A DNA stretch of 64,000 nucleotides from Streptomyces sp. R302 (GCF_012927245.1 NZ_JABBGE010000007.1:310001-374000), one strand, 5' to 3'; counted from the first letter of the stretch, positions 1 to 9,164 are shown. Notes: generated by a model not told the origin, from the letters alone. A program made the numbers and translations.

Positions 1-906
1 GTCGGCAGTCAGGTCCACGACCGGTACCCGTCCGTGCGGCAGTTCAGCACCGAGCACTCCGGCGGCACCTGGGTCGGCAACCAGCACAACGAGGACCTCA
101 AGGACATCGTCTCCTACGCCCGCAACTGGAGCAGCAGCCTGGTCAAGTGGAGCCTGGCGCTCAACCAGGACATGGGGCCGCACAACGGCGGCTGCGGCAC
201 CTGCACCGGTCTCGTCACCGTGCAGGAGGGCGGCGCCCGGGCCGGGCAGGTCGACTACACGATCGAGTACTACACGACCGGTCACCTCACCAAGTTCGTG
301 AAGCCGGGGGCGTACCGGATCGCCTCGACCGACAACGCGACCGTGCAGAACGTCGCCTGGCGCAACCCCGACGGCTCCAAGGCACTGATCGCGCACAACG
401 GCGGCGGCTCCGCGCAGTCCGTCCGCGTCGACTGGGGCGGCCAGTCCTTCACGTACACCCTGCCGGCCCGCACCACCGCCACCTTCACCTGGGCCGGGAC
501 GCCGGGCTCCGGCGCGCCCACCGGGGCGCTGACCGGACTCGCGGGCAAGTGCCTGGACGTGGCCGGCGCGTCGAGCGCCGACGGCACCGCCGTCCAGCTG
601 TACACCTGCAACGGCACCGCCGCCCAGCGGTGGACGCTCTCCCCCGACGGCACGATCCGCGCGCTCGGCAAGTGCCTCGACGTGACGGGCGGCGCCACCG
701 CCGACGGGACCAAGGTGCAGCTCTACACGTGCAACGGGACCGGAGCCCAACGCTGGAGTTACGACGCGACCACCCACGACGTGGTGAACACCGCCGCCGA
801 CAAGTGCCTGGACGTCACGGGCAACACCTCCGCCGACGGCACCCGGGCGCAGATCTGGTCCTGCACCGGCGCCGCCAACCAGAAGTGGACCCACCAGGCG
901 TCCTGA
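1..906 (+). CDS. Secreted GH30-family glycosidase with C-terminal ricin-type lectin (partial, 5' end outside window)
   Basis: The reading frame is open from the first base, so only the last 301 codons are visible. The motif STEHSGGTW near the visible start looks like the GH30 segment carrying the catalytic nucleophile glutamate. It is followed by the closing beta-sandwich (NVAWRNPDGSKALIAHN). From about visible residue 175 there are three repeats of the KCLDV...QLYTCNGT..QRW type, which is a ricin B/CBM13 trefoil. GH30 enzymes of this build act outside the cell on beta-1,6- or beta-1,3-glucans or glucosylceramide; which one cannot be told from the fragment. The GH3 beta-glucosidase gene starts 32 bases downstream, so the two are probably co-transcribed as endo- plus exo-acting enzymes. 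Confidence 0.85.
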   Translation, partial: VGSQVHDRYPSVRQFSTEHSGGTWVGNQHNEDLKDIVSYARNWSSSLVKWSLALNQDMGPHNGGCGTCTGLVTVQEGGARAGQVDYTIEYYTTGHLTKFVKPGAYRIASTDNATVQNVAWRNPDGSKALIAHNGGGSAQSVRVDWGGQSFTYTLPARTTATFTWAGTPGSGAPTGALTGLAGKCLDVAGASSADGTAVQLYTCNGTAAQRWTLSPDGTIRALGKCLDVTGGATADGTKVQLYTCNGTGAQRWSYDATTHDVVNTAADKCLDVTGNTSADGTRAQIWSCTGAANQKWTHQAS

Positions 907-938
907 CCGCCTCCCCTCCCCCGTCCTCAGGAGGACAC

Positions 939-3900
939 ATGCCGCACCAGCACCACCGGCGCAGAGCGCGCCGCCCCCGCACCCTGGCCGCCACCGCCGT
1001 CACCGCCCTGATCGCCGGGCTCGTCGGGGCGGTACCCAGCGCCGCCGTACCCAGCGCCGCCGCGCCCGGCGCCGACGAGCCGGCGCCCCGGGCCGTCGAC
1101 CGCTTCGAGGGCGAGGTGCCCTTCGGGAACCCGCCCGCCGAGGGGATCTTCACCTGGGGCAGCGACGCCGACGACCACCCGGCGCTCACGCTCGCCGAGC
1201 GGGCCGACGCCCCCGAGGGGAGCAAGGTCCTCGAAGGCCGCTACGACATCAGCGGCTGGGGCGGCTTCACCCATGACTTCGCCTTCGACCTGCCGGCCCA
1301 GGACTGGACCGCCCACGGCGGCATCCGCTTCTGGTGGTACGGGCAGAACACCGCGCCGCTGCCGCCCGGTTCGGGCAGGCGGATCGACTTCGAGCTGAAG
1401 GACGGCGGTGCGAACGGCGAGGCGTCCGAGCTGTGGACGACCTCCTTCACCGACGACTGGGAGGGCTGGCACCTCGTCGAACTCCCCTTCTCCGCCTTCC
1501 GGTACCGCGCCGACTACCAGCCGGTCGGCGGCATCGACCAGGTCCTCGGCCTCGACCGGATGTGGGGGTACGCGCTGACGCTGCCGACGGGCGCGCCGGG
1601 CTCCTTCGCGCTCGACGCGGTGGAGCTGTACGGGAAGGCCGACCCGGCGCTGACCACCCAGGTGGTCACGGAGGCGGCCGTGCACCCGGTGGCGGAGGGC
1701 TCCGCCGCCCGGATCGACGTCACCGTGAACACGACGGGCGCGGTGCCCACCGACCGGCCGGTCACCGTCACGTACGCGACGGACGACTCCGGTCCGGCGG
1801 TGGCCGGGAAGGACTACCGGCCGGTGGCCGGCAGCTTCGTCCTGCCGGCCGGGACGCCGTCCGGCACCACCCGCTCGATCACCGTGGAGACGCTGAAGGA
1901 CCGTTCCGGCGAGGCCGCCGAGACGATCCCGGTGAAGCTCACCGTCGAGGGCGCCAAGGCGCCCGCCGAGGACCCGGTCGTCGTGGTGGACGCGCACGGC
2001 CTTCCGTACCTCGACAAGCGGCTTCCGGTGAAGCGGCGGGTCGCGGACCTGCTGTCGCGGATGACGCTCGCGGAGAAGGCCGGGCAGATGACCCAGGCCG
2101 AGCGGAACGCGCTGCGGGCCCCGGGCGACATCGCCGGGTACGCGCTCGGCTCGCTGCTCTCCGGCGGCGGCTCGGTGCCCACCCCGAACACGCCGGAGGC
2201 GTGGGCGCGGATGGTCGACGGCTACCAGCTGCGGACCCGGGCGACCCGGCTCCAGATCCCGCTGGTCTACGGCGTGGACGCGGTGCACGGGCACAACAAC
2301 GTCGCCGGCGCCACGATCATGCCGCACAACATCGGCCTCGGCGCCTCCCGCGACCCCGCGCTCGCCGCGCGGACCGGCGCGGTCACCGCGAAGGAGGTAC
2401 GGGCGACCGGCGTCCCGTGGGACTTCGCGCCGTGCCTGTGCGTGACCCGGGACGAGCGCTGGGGCCGGTCGTACGAGGCCTTCGGCGAGGACCCGGCCCT
2501 GGTGACCGCGATGGAGACGGTCATCCAGGGGATGCAGGGCGCGGCCGACGGGCGCGACCTGGACCGCAACGACAAGGTGCTGACCAGCGCCAAGCACTTC
2601 GTCGGCGACGGCGGCACCGCGTTCGGGTCGTCGACGACGGGCGCGTACACGATCGACCAGGGCGTCACCCGGGTCACCCGCGAGGAGCTGGAGGCGGTGC
2701 ACCTGGCACCGTTCGCGGAGGCCGTGAAGCGCGGCGCGGGCACGGTCATGCCCTCGTACTCCTCGGTCGACGTCATCGGGGACGGTCTCGGCCCGGTGAA
2801 GATGCACGCCCACGCGGAGCTGATCAACGGGGTCCTCAAGGACCGGATGGGCTTCGAGGGCTTCGTCATCAGCGACTGGCAGGCCATCGACCAGATCCCC
2901 GGGGACTACCCCAGCGACGTGCGGACCTCGGTCAACGCCGGCCTGGACATGATCATGGTGCCGACGAACTACCAGGAGTTCACCCGGACCCTGGTCGCCG
3001 AGGTCGAGGCGGGCCGGATCCCGGTCTCCCGGATCGACGACGCGGTGGCCCGGATCCTGACCCAGAAGTTCCGGCTCGGGCTGTTCGAGAAGCCGTACGC
3101 GGACACCACGAACCTCCCCTCGGTCGGCTCGGCCGAGCACCGGGCGGTGGCCCGCGAGGCGGCGGCCGCCTCCCAGGTCCTGCTGAAGAACGACGGCGGG
3201 GTGCTGCCGCTGAAGCCGGAGCAGAAGGTGTACGTGGCCGGCTCCAACGCCGACGACCTGGGCAACCAGACCGGCGGCTGGACGATCAGCTGGCAGGGCT
3301 CCTCCGGGAAGCGGACCACCGGCACGACGATCCTCGAGGGGATGCGGAGGACCGCGCCCGGGCTGACGTACTCGAAGGACGCCGCCGCGCCGGTGGAGGG
3401 GTACGACGCCGGGGTCGTGGTGGTCGGCGAGACGCCGTACGCGGAGGGCGTCGGGGACGTCGGCAACGGCCACGACCTGGAGCTGAGCGCCGCCGACAGG
3501 GCGGCGGTCGACCGGGTGTGCGCGGCGATGCCGTGCGCGGTGCTCGTCGTCTCCGGGCGGCCGCAGCTGATCGGCGACCGGCTGCCGGAGATCGACGCCC
3601 TGGTGGCGTCCTGGCTGCCGGGCACCGAGGGCGACGGCGTCGCGGACGTGCTCTTCGGCCGGAAGCCCTTCACCGGGCAGCTGCCGGTGACCTGGCCCCG
3701 GTCGGAGGCGCAGCTGCCGATCAACGTCGGCGACTCCTCGTACGACCCGCAGTTCCCGTACGGCTGGGGGCTCACCACCCTGACGGCGGCGCCGAAGGGC
3801 GGCGAGACGACCCTGAAGGCGCTCGGGCTCGCGGCCCGGGTGCTGCAGACGGCCGGCCGGGGCGATTCACCCGAGGCGCGGCGTCTGGTGGCCCGGGCCC

Positions 3901-4043
3901 GGCTGCTGGTGCAGGACCGCATCGGTCAGCGGGTCACGGCGGCGGTGGCGAAGCCCTTCGCCGAGGCCGACCACCGGCTGCTGTCCGGTGACCCGGCGGG
4001 GGCGGTGGCGAAGCTGACCGCGGCCTACCGAGCGGCCGGCTGA
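939..4043 (+). CDS. Secreted GH3 beta-glucosidase with N-terminal carbohydrate-binding and Calx-beta-like modules
   Basis: This encodes 1034 residues. The ATG at 939 follows an AGGAGG-like site and starts an Arg-rich, hydrophobic, Ala-rich signal peptide (about residues 1-45). Next come a jelly-roll carbohydrate-binding region (about 50-235) and a Calx-beta-like segment with VTYATDDSG and AGKDYRPVAG (about 245-345). The GH3 TIM barrel starts near LLSRMTLAEKAGQMTQ. It carries KHFVGDGGT and VISDWQ, whose Asp646 is the expected nucleophile. The C-terminal alpha/beta sandwich follows (SQVLLKNDGGVLPL), then a helical tail. The enzyme should release terminal glucose from beta-glucans outside the cell. 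The upstream GH30 gene in the same direction supports beta-glucan degradation. A strong hairpin follows at 4050-4093. Confidence 0.93.
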   Translation: MPHQHHRRRARRPRTLAATAVTALIAGLVGAVPSAAVPSAAAPGADEPAPRAVDRFEGEVPFGNPPAEGIFTWGSDADDHPALTLAERADAPEGSKVLEGRYDISGWGGFTHDFAFDLPAQDWTAHGGIRFWWYGQNTAPLPPGSGRRIDFELKDGGANGEASELWTTSFTDDWEGWHLVELPFSAFRYRADYQPVGGIDQVLGLDRMWGYALTLPTGAPGSFALDAVELYGKADPALTTQVVTEAAVHPVAEGSAARIDVTVNTTGAVPTDRPVTVTYATDDSGPAVAGKDYRPVAGSFVLPAGTPSGTTRSITVETLKDRSGEAAETIPVKLTVEGAKAPAEDPVVVVDAHGLPYLDKRLPVKRRVADLLSRMTLAEKAGQMTQAERNALRAPGDIAGYALGSLLSGGGSVPTPNTPEAWARMVDGYQLRTRATRLQIPLVYGVDAVHGHNNVAGATIMPHNIGLGASRDPALAARTGAVTAKEVRATGVPWDFAPCLCVTRDERWGRSYEAFGEDPALVTAMETVIQGMQGAADGRDLDRNDKVLTSAKHFVGDGGTAFGSSTTGAYTIDQGVTRVTREELEAVHLAPFAEAVKRGAGTVMPSYSSVDVIGDGLGPVKMHAHAELINGVLKDRMGFEGFVISDWQAIDQIPGDYPSDVRTSVNAGLDMIMVPTNYQEFTRTLVAEVEAGRIPVSRIDDAVARILTQKFRLGLFEKPYADTTNLPSVGSAEHRAVAREAAAASQVLLKNDGGVLPLKPEQKVYVAGSNADDLGNQTGGWTISWQGSSGKRTTGTTILEGMRRTAPGLTYSKDAAAPVEGYDAGVVVVGETPYAEGVGDVGNGHDLELSAADRAAVDRVCAAMPCAVLVVSGRPQLIGDRLPEIDALVASWLPGTEGDGVADVLFGRKPFTGQLPVTWPRSEAQLPINVGDSSYDPQFPYGWGLTTLTAAPKGGETTLKALGLAARVLQTAGRGDSPEARRLVARARLLVQDRIGQRVTAAVAKPFAEADHRLLSGDPAGAVAKLTAAYRAAG

Positions 4044-4049
4044 GCGCGG

Positions 4050-4093
4050 GACCCGGTGGACCGGCGCCTCACGGGAGGCCGGTCCACCGGGTC
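4050..4093 (+). terminator. Intrinsic terminator after the GH30-GH3 operon
   Basis: A perfect 15-bp stem (GACCCGGTGGACCGG at 4050-4064 pairing with 4079-4093) closes a 14-base loop just after the GH3 stop codon. It lacks a U-tract, as is usual in Streptomyces. It separates the glycosidase operon from argG. Confidence 0.8.
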
Positions 4094-4159
4094 AGCCCCG
4101 GGTCAGTCCCGGGTCCGTCCCGGGGTCGTGTCCCCCTCCGGGCCTCCGCCGAAGCCGTG

Positions 4160-4196
4160 CATTGCATAGCCATGCGGATTCATGCATACTATTGCC
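4160..4196 (+). promoter_or_regulatory. argG promoter with overlapping ARG boxes (ArgR operator)
   Basis: Three CAT(T)GCAT-like half-boxes lie at 4160, 4171 and 4181, one helical turn apart. This resembles the Streptomyces ARG box bound by the arginine repressor ArgR. A promoter is embedded in them: TTGCAT at 4162-4167, 17 bases, CATACT at 4185-4190. The predicted transcription start falls on the A of the argG ATG at 4197. No Shine-Dalgarno sequence precedes that ATG, so the mRNA is probably leaderless. The AT-rich patch stands out from the surrounding GC-rich DNA. Confidence 0.75.
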
Positions 4197-5645
4197 ATGT
4201 CCAAGGTTCTCACCTCCCTTCCCGTCGGCGAGCGCGTCGGCATCGCCTTCTCCGGTGGTCTCGACACCTCCGTCGCGGTCGCGTGGATGCGTGACAAGGG
4301 CGCGGTCCCCTGCACGTACACCGCCGACATCGGCCAGTACGACGAGCCCGACATCGCCTCGGTGCCCGGGCGCGCCAAGACCTACGGCGCCGAGGTGGCC
4401 CGCCTGGTCGACTGCCGCGCCGCGCTGGTCGAGGAGGGGCTCGCCGCCCTCACCTGCGGCGCCTTCCACATCCGCTCCGGCGGCCGCGCCTACTTCAACA
4501 CCACCCCCCTGGGCCGCGCCGTCACCGGCACCCTCCTGGTGCGGGCGATGTTGGAGGACGACGTCCAGATCTGGGGCGACGGCTCGACCTTCAAGGGCAA
4601 CGACATCGAGCGGTTCTACCGCTACGGCCTGCTGGCCAACCCGCACCTGCGGATCTACAAGCCGTGGCTGGACGCCGACTTCGTCACCGAGCTCGGCGGC
4701 CGCAAGGAGATGTCGGAGTGGCTCGTCGCCCACGACCTCCCCTACCGGGACTCCACCGAGAAGGCGTACTCCACCGACGCCAACATCTGGGGCGCCACCC
4801 ACGAGGCGAAGACCCTGGAGCACCTGGACACCGGTGTCGAGACCGTCGACCCGATCATGGGCGTGCGGTTCTGGGACCCGTCGGTCGAGATCGCCCCCGA
4901 GGACGTCACGATCGGCTTCGAGCAGGGCCGCCCGGTGACCGTCAACGGCAAGGAGTTCGCCTCCGCCGTCGACCTGGTCATGGAGGCCAACGCCATCGGC
5001 GGCCGGCACGGCCTGGGCATGTCCGACCAGATCGAGAACCGGATCATCGAGGCCAAGAGCCGCGGCATCTACGAGGCCCCCGGCATGGCGCTGCTGCACG
5101 CCGCCTACGAGCGCCTCGTCAACGCCATCCACAACGAGGACACCCTCGCCCAGTACCACAACGAGGGCCGCCGCCTCGGCCGCCTCATGTACGAGGGCCG
5201 CTGGCTGGACCCGCAGGCGCTGATGATCCGCGAGTCGCTCCAGCGCTGGGTCGGCGCCGCCGTCACCGGCGAGGTCACCCTGCGGCTGCGGCGCGGCGAG
5301 GACTACTCGATCCTCGACACCACCGGCCCCGCCTTCAGCTACCACCCGGACAAGCTGTCCATGGAGCGCACCGAGGACTCCGCCTTCGGCCCGCTCGACC
5401 GGATCGGCCAGCTGACCATGCGGAACCTCGACATCGCCGACTCCCGCGCCAAGCTGGAGCAGTACGCCGGCCTGGGCCTCATCGGCACCGGCGGCCCCGC
5501 CATCGGCGCCGCGCAGGCCGCCGCCACCGGCCTCATCGGCTCGATGCCCGAGGGCGGCGCCGAGGTCATCGCCTCGCGCGGCGAGACCCCCGACAGCGAG
5601 GAGACGGCGCTGGACCGCGCCGCCATGGAGTCCGGCACCGACTAG
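4197..5645 (+). CDS. argG: Argininosuccinate synthase, type II
   Basis: This encodes 482 residues. It condenses citrulline and aspartate with ATP cleavage, the penultimate step of arginine synthesis, in the cytosol. The PP-loop FSGGLDTS lies near residue 20. Long blocks such as GDGSTFKGNDIERFYRYG, EKAYSTDANIWGATHEAK and IGGRHGLGMSDQIENR match the E. coli-type (type II) ArgG rather than the shorter type I enzyme. The start at 4197 is preferred over an in-frame ATG at 4182 because the ARG boxes and -10 element cover 4160-4190. The gene stands alone and is followed by a strong hairpin. Confidence 0.96.
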   Translation: MSKVLTSLPVGERVGIAFSGGLDTSVAVAWMRDKGAVPCTYTADIGQYDEPDIASVPGRAKTYGAEVARLVDCRAALVEEGLAALTCGAFHIRSGGRAYFNTTPLGRAVTGTLLVRAMLEDDVQIWGDGSTFKGNDIERFYRYGLLANPHLRIYKPWLDADFVTELGGRKEMSEWLVAHDLPYRDSTEKAYSTDANIWGATHEAKTLEHLDTGVETVDPIMGVRFWDPSVEIAPEDVTIGFEQGRPVTVNGKEFASAVDLVMEANAIGGRHGLGMSDQIENRIIEAKSRGIYEAPGMALLHAAYERLVNAIHNEDTLAQYHNEGRRLGRLMYEGRWLDPQALMIRESLQRWVGAAVTGEVTLRLRRGEDYSILDTTGPAFSYHPDKLSMERTEDSAFGPLDRIGQLTMRNLDIADSRAKLEQYAGLGLIGTGGPAIGAAQAAATGLIGSMPEGGAEVIASRGETPDSEETALDRAAMESGTD

Positions 5646-5669
5646 TCCCCGGCACTCCGAGCGACACCC

Positions 5670-5700
5670 GAGGAGGGGCGGCCCCAGGCCGCCCCTCCTT
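5670..5700. terminator. Bidirectional terminator between argG and the SDR gene
   Basis: A 13-bp stem (AGGAGGGGCGGCC at 5671-5683 with 5687-5699) has a 3-base loop. Both flanking genes, argG on + and the SDR on -, end toward it, so it can serve both. Confidence 0.85.
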
Positions 5701-5747
5701 CCGGTGCGGGGGACCCGGTCGCCCCGGCGAGACGGCGGCGGGCGGCT

Positions 5748-6659
5748 TCAGCTGCTGCCGTACACCGGGTGGGGAGGTGCGGCGGCGGCGAGGAGTCCGA
5801 GGGCGGCCTCGCCGGCTTCCTCGGGGGTCCAGCGGGAGCGTTTGTCGACGGTGGGGCCCGGCCGCCACCCCTCCATGACGGTGATGCGCCCGCCCTCCGT
5901 CTCGAGGACCCGCCCCGTCACCCCCGCCGCCGCGTCGGAGCCGAGCCAGACGACGAGGGGCGAGACGTTCTCGGGGGCCATCGCGTCGAAGCCGGGGCCC
6001 GCCGGCGCGGCCATCGCGTCCGCGAAGGTCCGCTCGGTCATGCGGGTCCGCGCGGCGGGGGCGATCGCGTTGACCTGGACCCCGTACCGGGCCATCTCGG
6101 CCGCCGCGACGAGCGTGAGGCCCACGATCCCGGCCTTCGCCGCCGCGTAGTTGCCCTGGCCGACGCTGCCGAGCAGCCCCGCGCCCGAGCTGGTGTTGAC
6201 GACCCGGGCCCGGGGCGTGCGCCCGGCCTTGGACTCGGCGCGCCAGTGCGCCGCAGCGTGCCGCAGCGGCAGGAAGTGGCCCTTGAGGTGGACGCGCATG
6301 ACGGCGTCCCAGTCGTCCTCGCCGAGGTTGACGAGCATCCGGTCGCGGAGGAAGCCCGCGTTGTTGACGAGGGTGTCGAGGCGGCCGAAGCCCTCGACGG
6401 CGGCGGCGACCAGCGAGGCCGCGCCCCCCGCGGTGGCGACGTCGCCACCGTGGGCGATCGCCTCGCCGCCGGCCGCCGCGATCTCGTCGACCACGTCCTG
6501 GGCGGGGCCCGCGCCGCCGCCGGTGCCGTCGAGTCCGACACCGAGGTCGTTGACGACGACCCTGGCCCCTTCCGCCGCGAAGGCGAGCGCGTGCGCCCGC
6601 CCGAGTCCGCGGCCCGCTCCGGTGACGACGACGACGCGTCCCGCGCAGAGTCCGGTCAT
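5748..6659 (-). CDS. SDR-family dehydrogenase, Rv3548c-like, in the steroid ring C/D cluster
   Basis: This encodes 303 residues. A Rossmann GAGRGLGRAHAL near the N-terminus, NNAG, and a catalytic Ser...YAAAK (GNYAAAKAG) mark a classical short-chain dehydrogenase/reductase. The insert after VVVNDLG resembles the (3R)-hydroxyacyl-CoA dehydrogenase domain of multifunctional enzyme type 2, so a hydroxyacyl-CoA substrate is likely. Position, strand and length match Rv3548c of the mycobacterial KstR2 regulon. It lies 16 bases after the second SDR gene in the same operon. The precise step in rings C/D breakdown is not settled from sequence. Confidence 0.85.
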   Translation of the reverse strand: MTGLCAGRVVVVTGAGRGLGRAHALAFAAEGARVVVNDLGVGLDGTGGGAGPAQDVVDEIAAAGGEAIAHGGDVATAGGAASLVAAAVEGFGRLDTLVNNAGFLRDRMLVNLGEDDWDAVMRVHLKGHFLPLRHAAAHWRAESKAGRTPRARVVNTSSGAGLLGSVGQGNYAAAKAGIVGLTLVAAAEMARYGVQVNAIAPAARTRMTERTFADAMAAPAGPGFDAMAPENVSPLVVWLGSDAAAGVTGRVLETEGGRITVMEGWRPGPTVDKRSRWTPEEAGEAALGLLAAAAPPHPVYGSS

Positions 6660-6675
6660 GTCAGGGTCCTGCCTT

Positions 6676-7455
6676 TCAGGGGTGGTTGACGGTGGCGGCG
6701 TCGAGGAACGCGGGGCGCTCCCCTCCGCCGTGGACGTGGAGCGCCGCGCCGCTGACGTATCCGGCCCGCTCGGAGGCGAGGAAGACGCAGGCGTCGCCGA
6801 CGTCGGCGGGCGCGGCGAGCCGCCCGAGCGGCACGGTGCGGCCGACGGCGGCGATGCCGTCCTCGTCGCCGTAGTGCAGGTGGGACAGTTCGGTGCGGAC
6901 CATGCCGAGGACGAGCGTGTTGACCCGGACGAGCGGGGCCCATTCCACGGCCATGGAGCGGGCGAGGTTCTCCAGCGCGGCCTTGGCGGCGCCGTACGCG
7001 GCGGTGCCCGGTGACGGGCGGGTGCCGCTGACGCTGCCGACCATGACGACGGAACCCCCGGCCGGCTGCCGGCGCATCACCCGGTACGCGGCAAGCGAGG
7101 CGGTCAGCGGGGCGACGAGGTTCAGCTCGACGACCCGGGCGTGCTGGGCCGCGTCGCCGTCGGCGAGGGTGCGGTACGGCGTGCCGCCCGCGTTGTTGAC
7201 GAGGGTGTCGAGGCGGCCGTGGTCGTCGCGCACCCGCTCGAAGAAGGCCGTCACGGCGGCCGGGTCGCGCAGGTCGACGGGGAGGAAGCGGGCGGTGCGG
7301 CCGCCCGCCGTGACGGGCGCGTCGGGGGCCCGCCGGGCGCAGGTCACGACCTCCGCCCCGGCTTCGAGCAGGGCTCGGGCTATCCCGGCGCCGACGCCCC
7401 GGGTGCCGCCGGTGACGACGGCGACGGAGCCGGACAGATCGATGGTCACGGCCAA
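6676..7455 (-). CDS. SDR-family oxidoreductase, Rv3549c-like
   Basis: This encodes 259 residues from TTG at 7455, with a GGAGG site 6 bases upstream; a GTG at 7449 is the alternative start. It has TGGTRGVGAGIA for NAD(P) binding, NNAG, Ser in VGSVSGTRP, and YGAAK. The C-terminus (GYVSGAALHVHGGGERPAFL) is typical of FabG-like SDRs. It is the first gene of the leftward operon reading from the 7497-7514 operator. Its mycobacterial counterpart by position is Rv3549c, a KstR2-regulated SDR of unassigned step. Confidence 0.85.
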   Translation of the reverse strand: MAVTIDLSGSVAVVTGGTRGVGAGIARALLEAGAEVVTCARRAPDAPVTAGGRTARFLPVDLRDPAAVTAFFERVRDDHGRLDTLVNNAGGTPYRTLADGDAAQHARVVELNLVAPLTASLAAYRVMRRQPAGGSVVMVGSVSGTRPSPGTAAYGAAKAALENLARSMAVEWAPLVRVNTLVLGMVRTELSHLHYGDEDGIAAVGRTVPLGRLAAPADVGDACVFLASERAGYVSGAALHVHGGGERPAFLDAATVNHP

Positions 7456-7496
7456 GGGACACCTCCCGCAGCGGGCGAACCGCTGCTATCTTCCAC

Positions 7497-7514
7497 CTAA
7501 CAAACGTTTGGTGG
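7497..7514. promoter_or_regulatory. Candidate KstR2 operator 1 (SDR operon / echA20 operon)
   Basis: The sequence is CTAACAAACGTTTGGTGG, an imperfect palindrome in the 78-base divergent gap. Its core AACAAACGTTTGGT fits 8 of the 10 fixed positions of the mycobacterial KstR2 motif (AnCAAGnnCTTGnT). A near-identical site at 14841-14858 occupies the only other divergent gap of the cluster, which supports a shared repressor. Confidence 0.8.
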
Positions 7515-7533
7515 AAAGGTAGCTGATCTGCCC

Positions 7534-8301
7534 ATGAGTGTCTCCACCTCCGCACCGGACGACGGCGTCACCGTCGTCACCGTCGACTTCCCCCCGGTCA
7601 ACGCCCTCCCCGTGCGGGGCTGGTACGACCTCGCCGCCGCCGTCCGGTCCGCCGGCGCCGACCCGGAGGTGCGCTGCGTGGTGCTCGCCGCCGAGGGCCG
7701 GGGCTTCAACGCGGGCGTCGACATCAAGGAGCTCCAGCGCGCGACCGGCCCCGAGGCGATCCTCGGCGCCAACCACGGCTGCGCCGAGGCCTTCTCCGCC
7801 GTCTACGACTGCGCGGTGCCGGTCGTCGCGGCCGTGCACGGCTTCTGCCTCGGCGGCGGCATCGGCCTGGCCGGCAACGCCGACGCGATCGTCGCCTCCG
7901 AGGACGCCGCCTTCGGCCTGCCCGAGCTCGACCGGGGCGCCCTCGGCGCCGCCACCCACCTCGCCCGCCTCGTCCCCCAGCACCTCATGCGGACGCTGTA
8001 CTACACCTCCCGCACGGTCACCGCCGAGGAGCTGCGCCGGCACGGCTCGGTGTGGCGGGTCGTCCCGCGCGCACAGCTGCGTACGGCCGCCCTGGAGCTG
8101 GCCCGGGAGATCGCCGCGAAGGACGGCCGGCTCCTCCGCCTCGCCAAGGCGGCCATCAACGGCATCGACCCGGTGGACGTGCGGCGCGCCTACCGCTTCG
8201 AGCAGGGCTTCACCTTCGAGGCCAACCTCAGCGGGGTCGCCGACGAGGTCCGCGACGCCTTCGGCACGGACCGGACGCAGAAGGAGGAGGAGCAGGCGTG
8301 A
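7534..8301 (+). CDS. echA20: EchA20-like enoyl-CoA hydratase-family enzyme, steroid ring D hydrolysis
   Basis: This encodes 255 residues. Its crotonase fold has a first oxyanion-hole motif GFNAGVDIKEL and a second at FCLGGGIGLAGN. In M. tuberculosis EchA20 hydrolyses ring D of a ring C/D intermediate to give COCHEA-CoA. The assignment rests on fold, length and exact synteny: it is followed by ipdA, ipdB and ipdC and is divergent from two SDR genes, as in Rv3550-Rv3553. The start has an AAGG-type site 11 bases upstream and lies just after operator 1. Its stop overlaps the ipdA GTG. Confidence 0.88.
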   Translation: MSVSTSAPDDGVTVVTVDFPPVNALPVRGWYDLAAAVRSAGADPEVRCVVLAAEGRGFNAGVDIKELQRATGPEAILGANHGCAEAFSAVYDCAVPVVAAVHGFCLGGGIGLAGNADAIVASEDAAFGLPELDRGALGAATHLARLVPQHLMRTLYYTSRTVTAEELRRHGSVWRVVPRAQLRTAALELAREIAAKDGRLLRLAKAAINGIDPVDVRRAYRFEQGFTFEANLSGVADEVRDAFGTDRTQKEEEQA

Positions 8302-9164
8302 GCAGGGACAAGACGATGACCGCCGACGAGGTCGTGGGGCAGCTGCGCAGCGGGATGACGATCGGCATCGGCGGCTGGGGCTCCCGGCGCAAGCCGATGG
8401 CACTGGTACGGGCGCTGCTGCGCTCGGACCTCACGGACCTGACCGTGGTCTCGTACGGCGGACCGGACGTCGGGCTGCTCGCCGCGGCGGGGAGGATCCG
8501 CAAGCTGGTCGCCGCCTTCGCCACCCTGGACTCCGTCCCGCTGGAGCCGCACTTCGTCGCGGCCCGGCAGCGCGGCGCCTTCGAACTGGTCGAGCTGGAC
8601 GAGGCGATGATGATGTGGGGGCTCACGGCCGCCGTGCACCGGCTGCCGTTCATGCCCGTCCGCGCCGGGCTCGCCTCCGACGTCATGACGGTCAACCCCG
8701 GTCTGCGGACGGTCACTTCGCCGTACGGCGACCGCGAGGAGCTGGTGGCCGTGCCCGCGCTGCGCCTGGACGCCGCGCTCGTCCACCTCAACCGCGCCGA
8801 CGTCCACGGCAACGGCCAGTACCTGGGCCCCGACCCGTACTTCGACGACCTTTTCTGCGAGGCCGCCGACTCGGCGTACGTCTCCTGCGAGCGGATCGTG
8901 GAGAGCTCCGAACTGCTCAAGGACGCCGGGCCGCAGACGCTGCTCCTCAAGCGGGCCTTCGTCGACGGGGTCGTCGAGGCGCCCCGCGGCGCGCATTTCA
9001 CCTCCTGCGTCCCCGACCACGACCGGGACGAGGCCTTCCAGCGCCACTACGTCGAGGCGGCCCGCGACCCGGAGAAGTGGCGGGAGTTCACCGCGCGGTT
9101 CCTGTCCGGCGACGAGGACGCGTACCAGGCCGCCGTGGCGGCGTTCCACGAGGAGGAAGCATGA
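8298..9164 (+). CDS. ipdA: IpdA, alpha subunit of the ring C-opening COCHEA-CoA hydrolase
   Basis: This encodes 288 residues from GTG, overlapping echA20 by GTGA. It is a class I CoA-transferase-like alpha subunit: SGMTIGIGGWG near residue 20 and the ALVHLNRADVHGNGQYLG segment are typical. In steroid-degrading actinobacteria IpdA and IpdB form a heteromer that hydrolyses, rather than transfers to, ring C of COCHEA-CoA. Tight coupling to ipdB (ATGA overlap at 9161) fits equal-stoichiometry subunits. Confidence 0.9.
   Translation: MSRDKTMTADEVVGQLRSGMTIGIGGWGSRRKPMALVRALLRSDLTDLTVVSYGGPDVGLLAAAGRIRKLVAAFATLDSVPLEPHFVAARQRGAFELVELDEAMMMWGLTAAVHRLPFMPVRAGLASDVMTVNPGLRTVTSPYGDREELVAVPALRLDAALVHLNRADVHGNGQYLGPDPYFDDLFCEAADSAYVSCERIVESSELLKDAGPQTLLLKRAFVDGVVEAPRGAHFTSCVPDHDRDEAFQRHYVEAARDPEKWREFTARFLSGDEDAYQAAVAAFHEEEA

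Noticed and set aside
927..3473. 848-codon leftward frame opposite the GH3 gene
   Set aside because: It is the antisense shadow of a clearly conserved gene. Its Arg/Gly/Val-rich composition is typical of such shadows.
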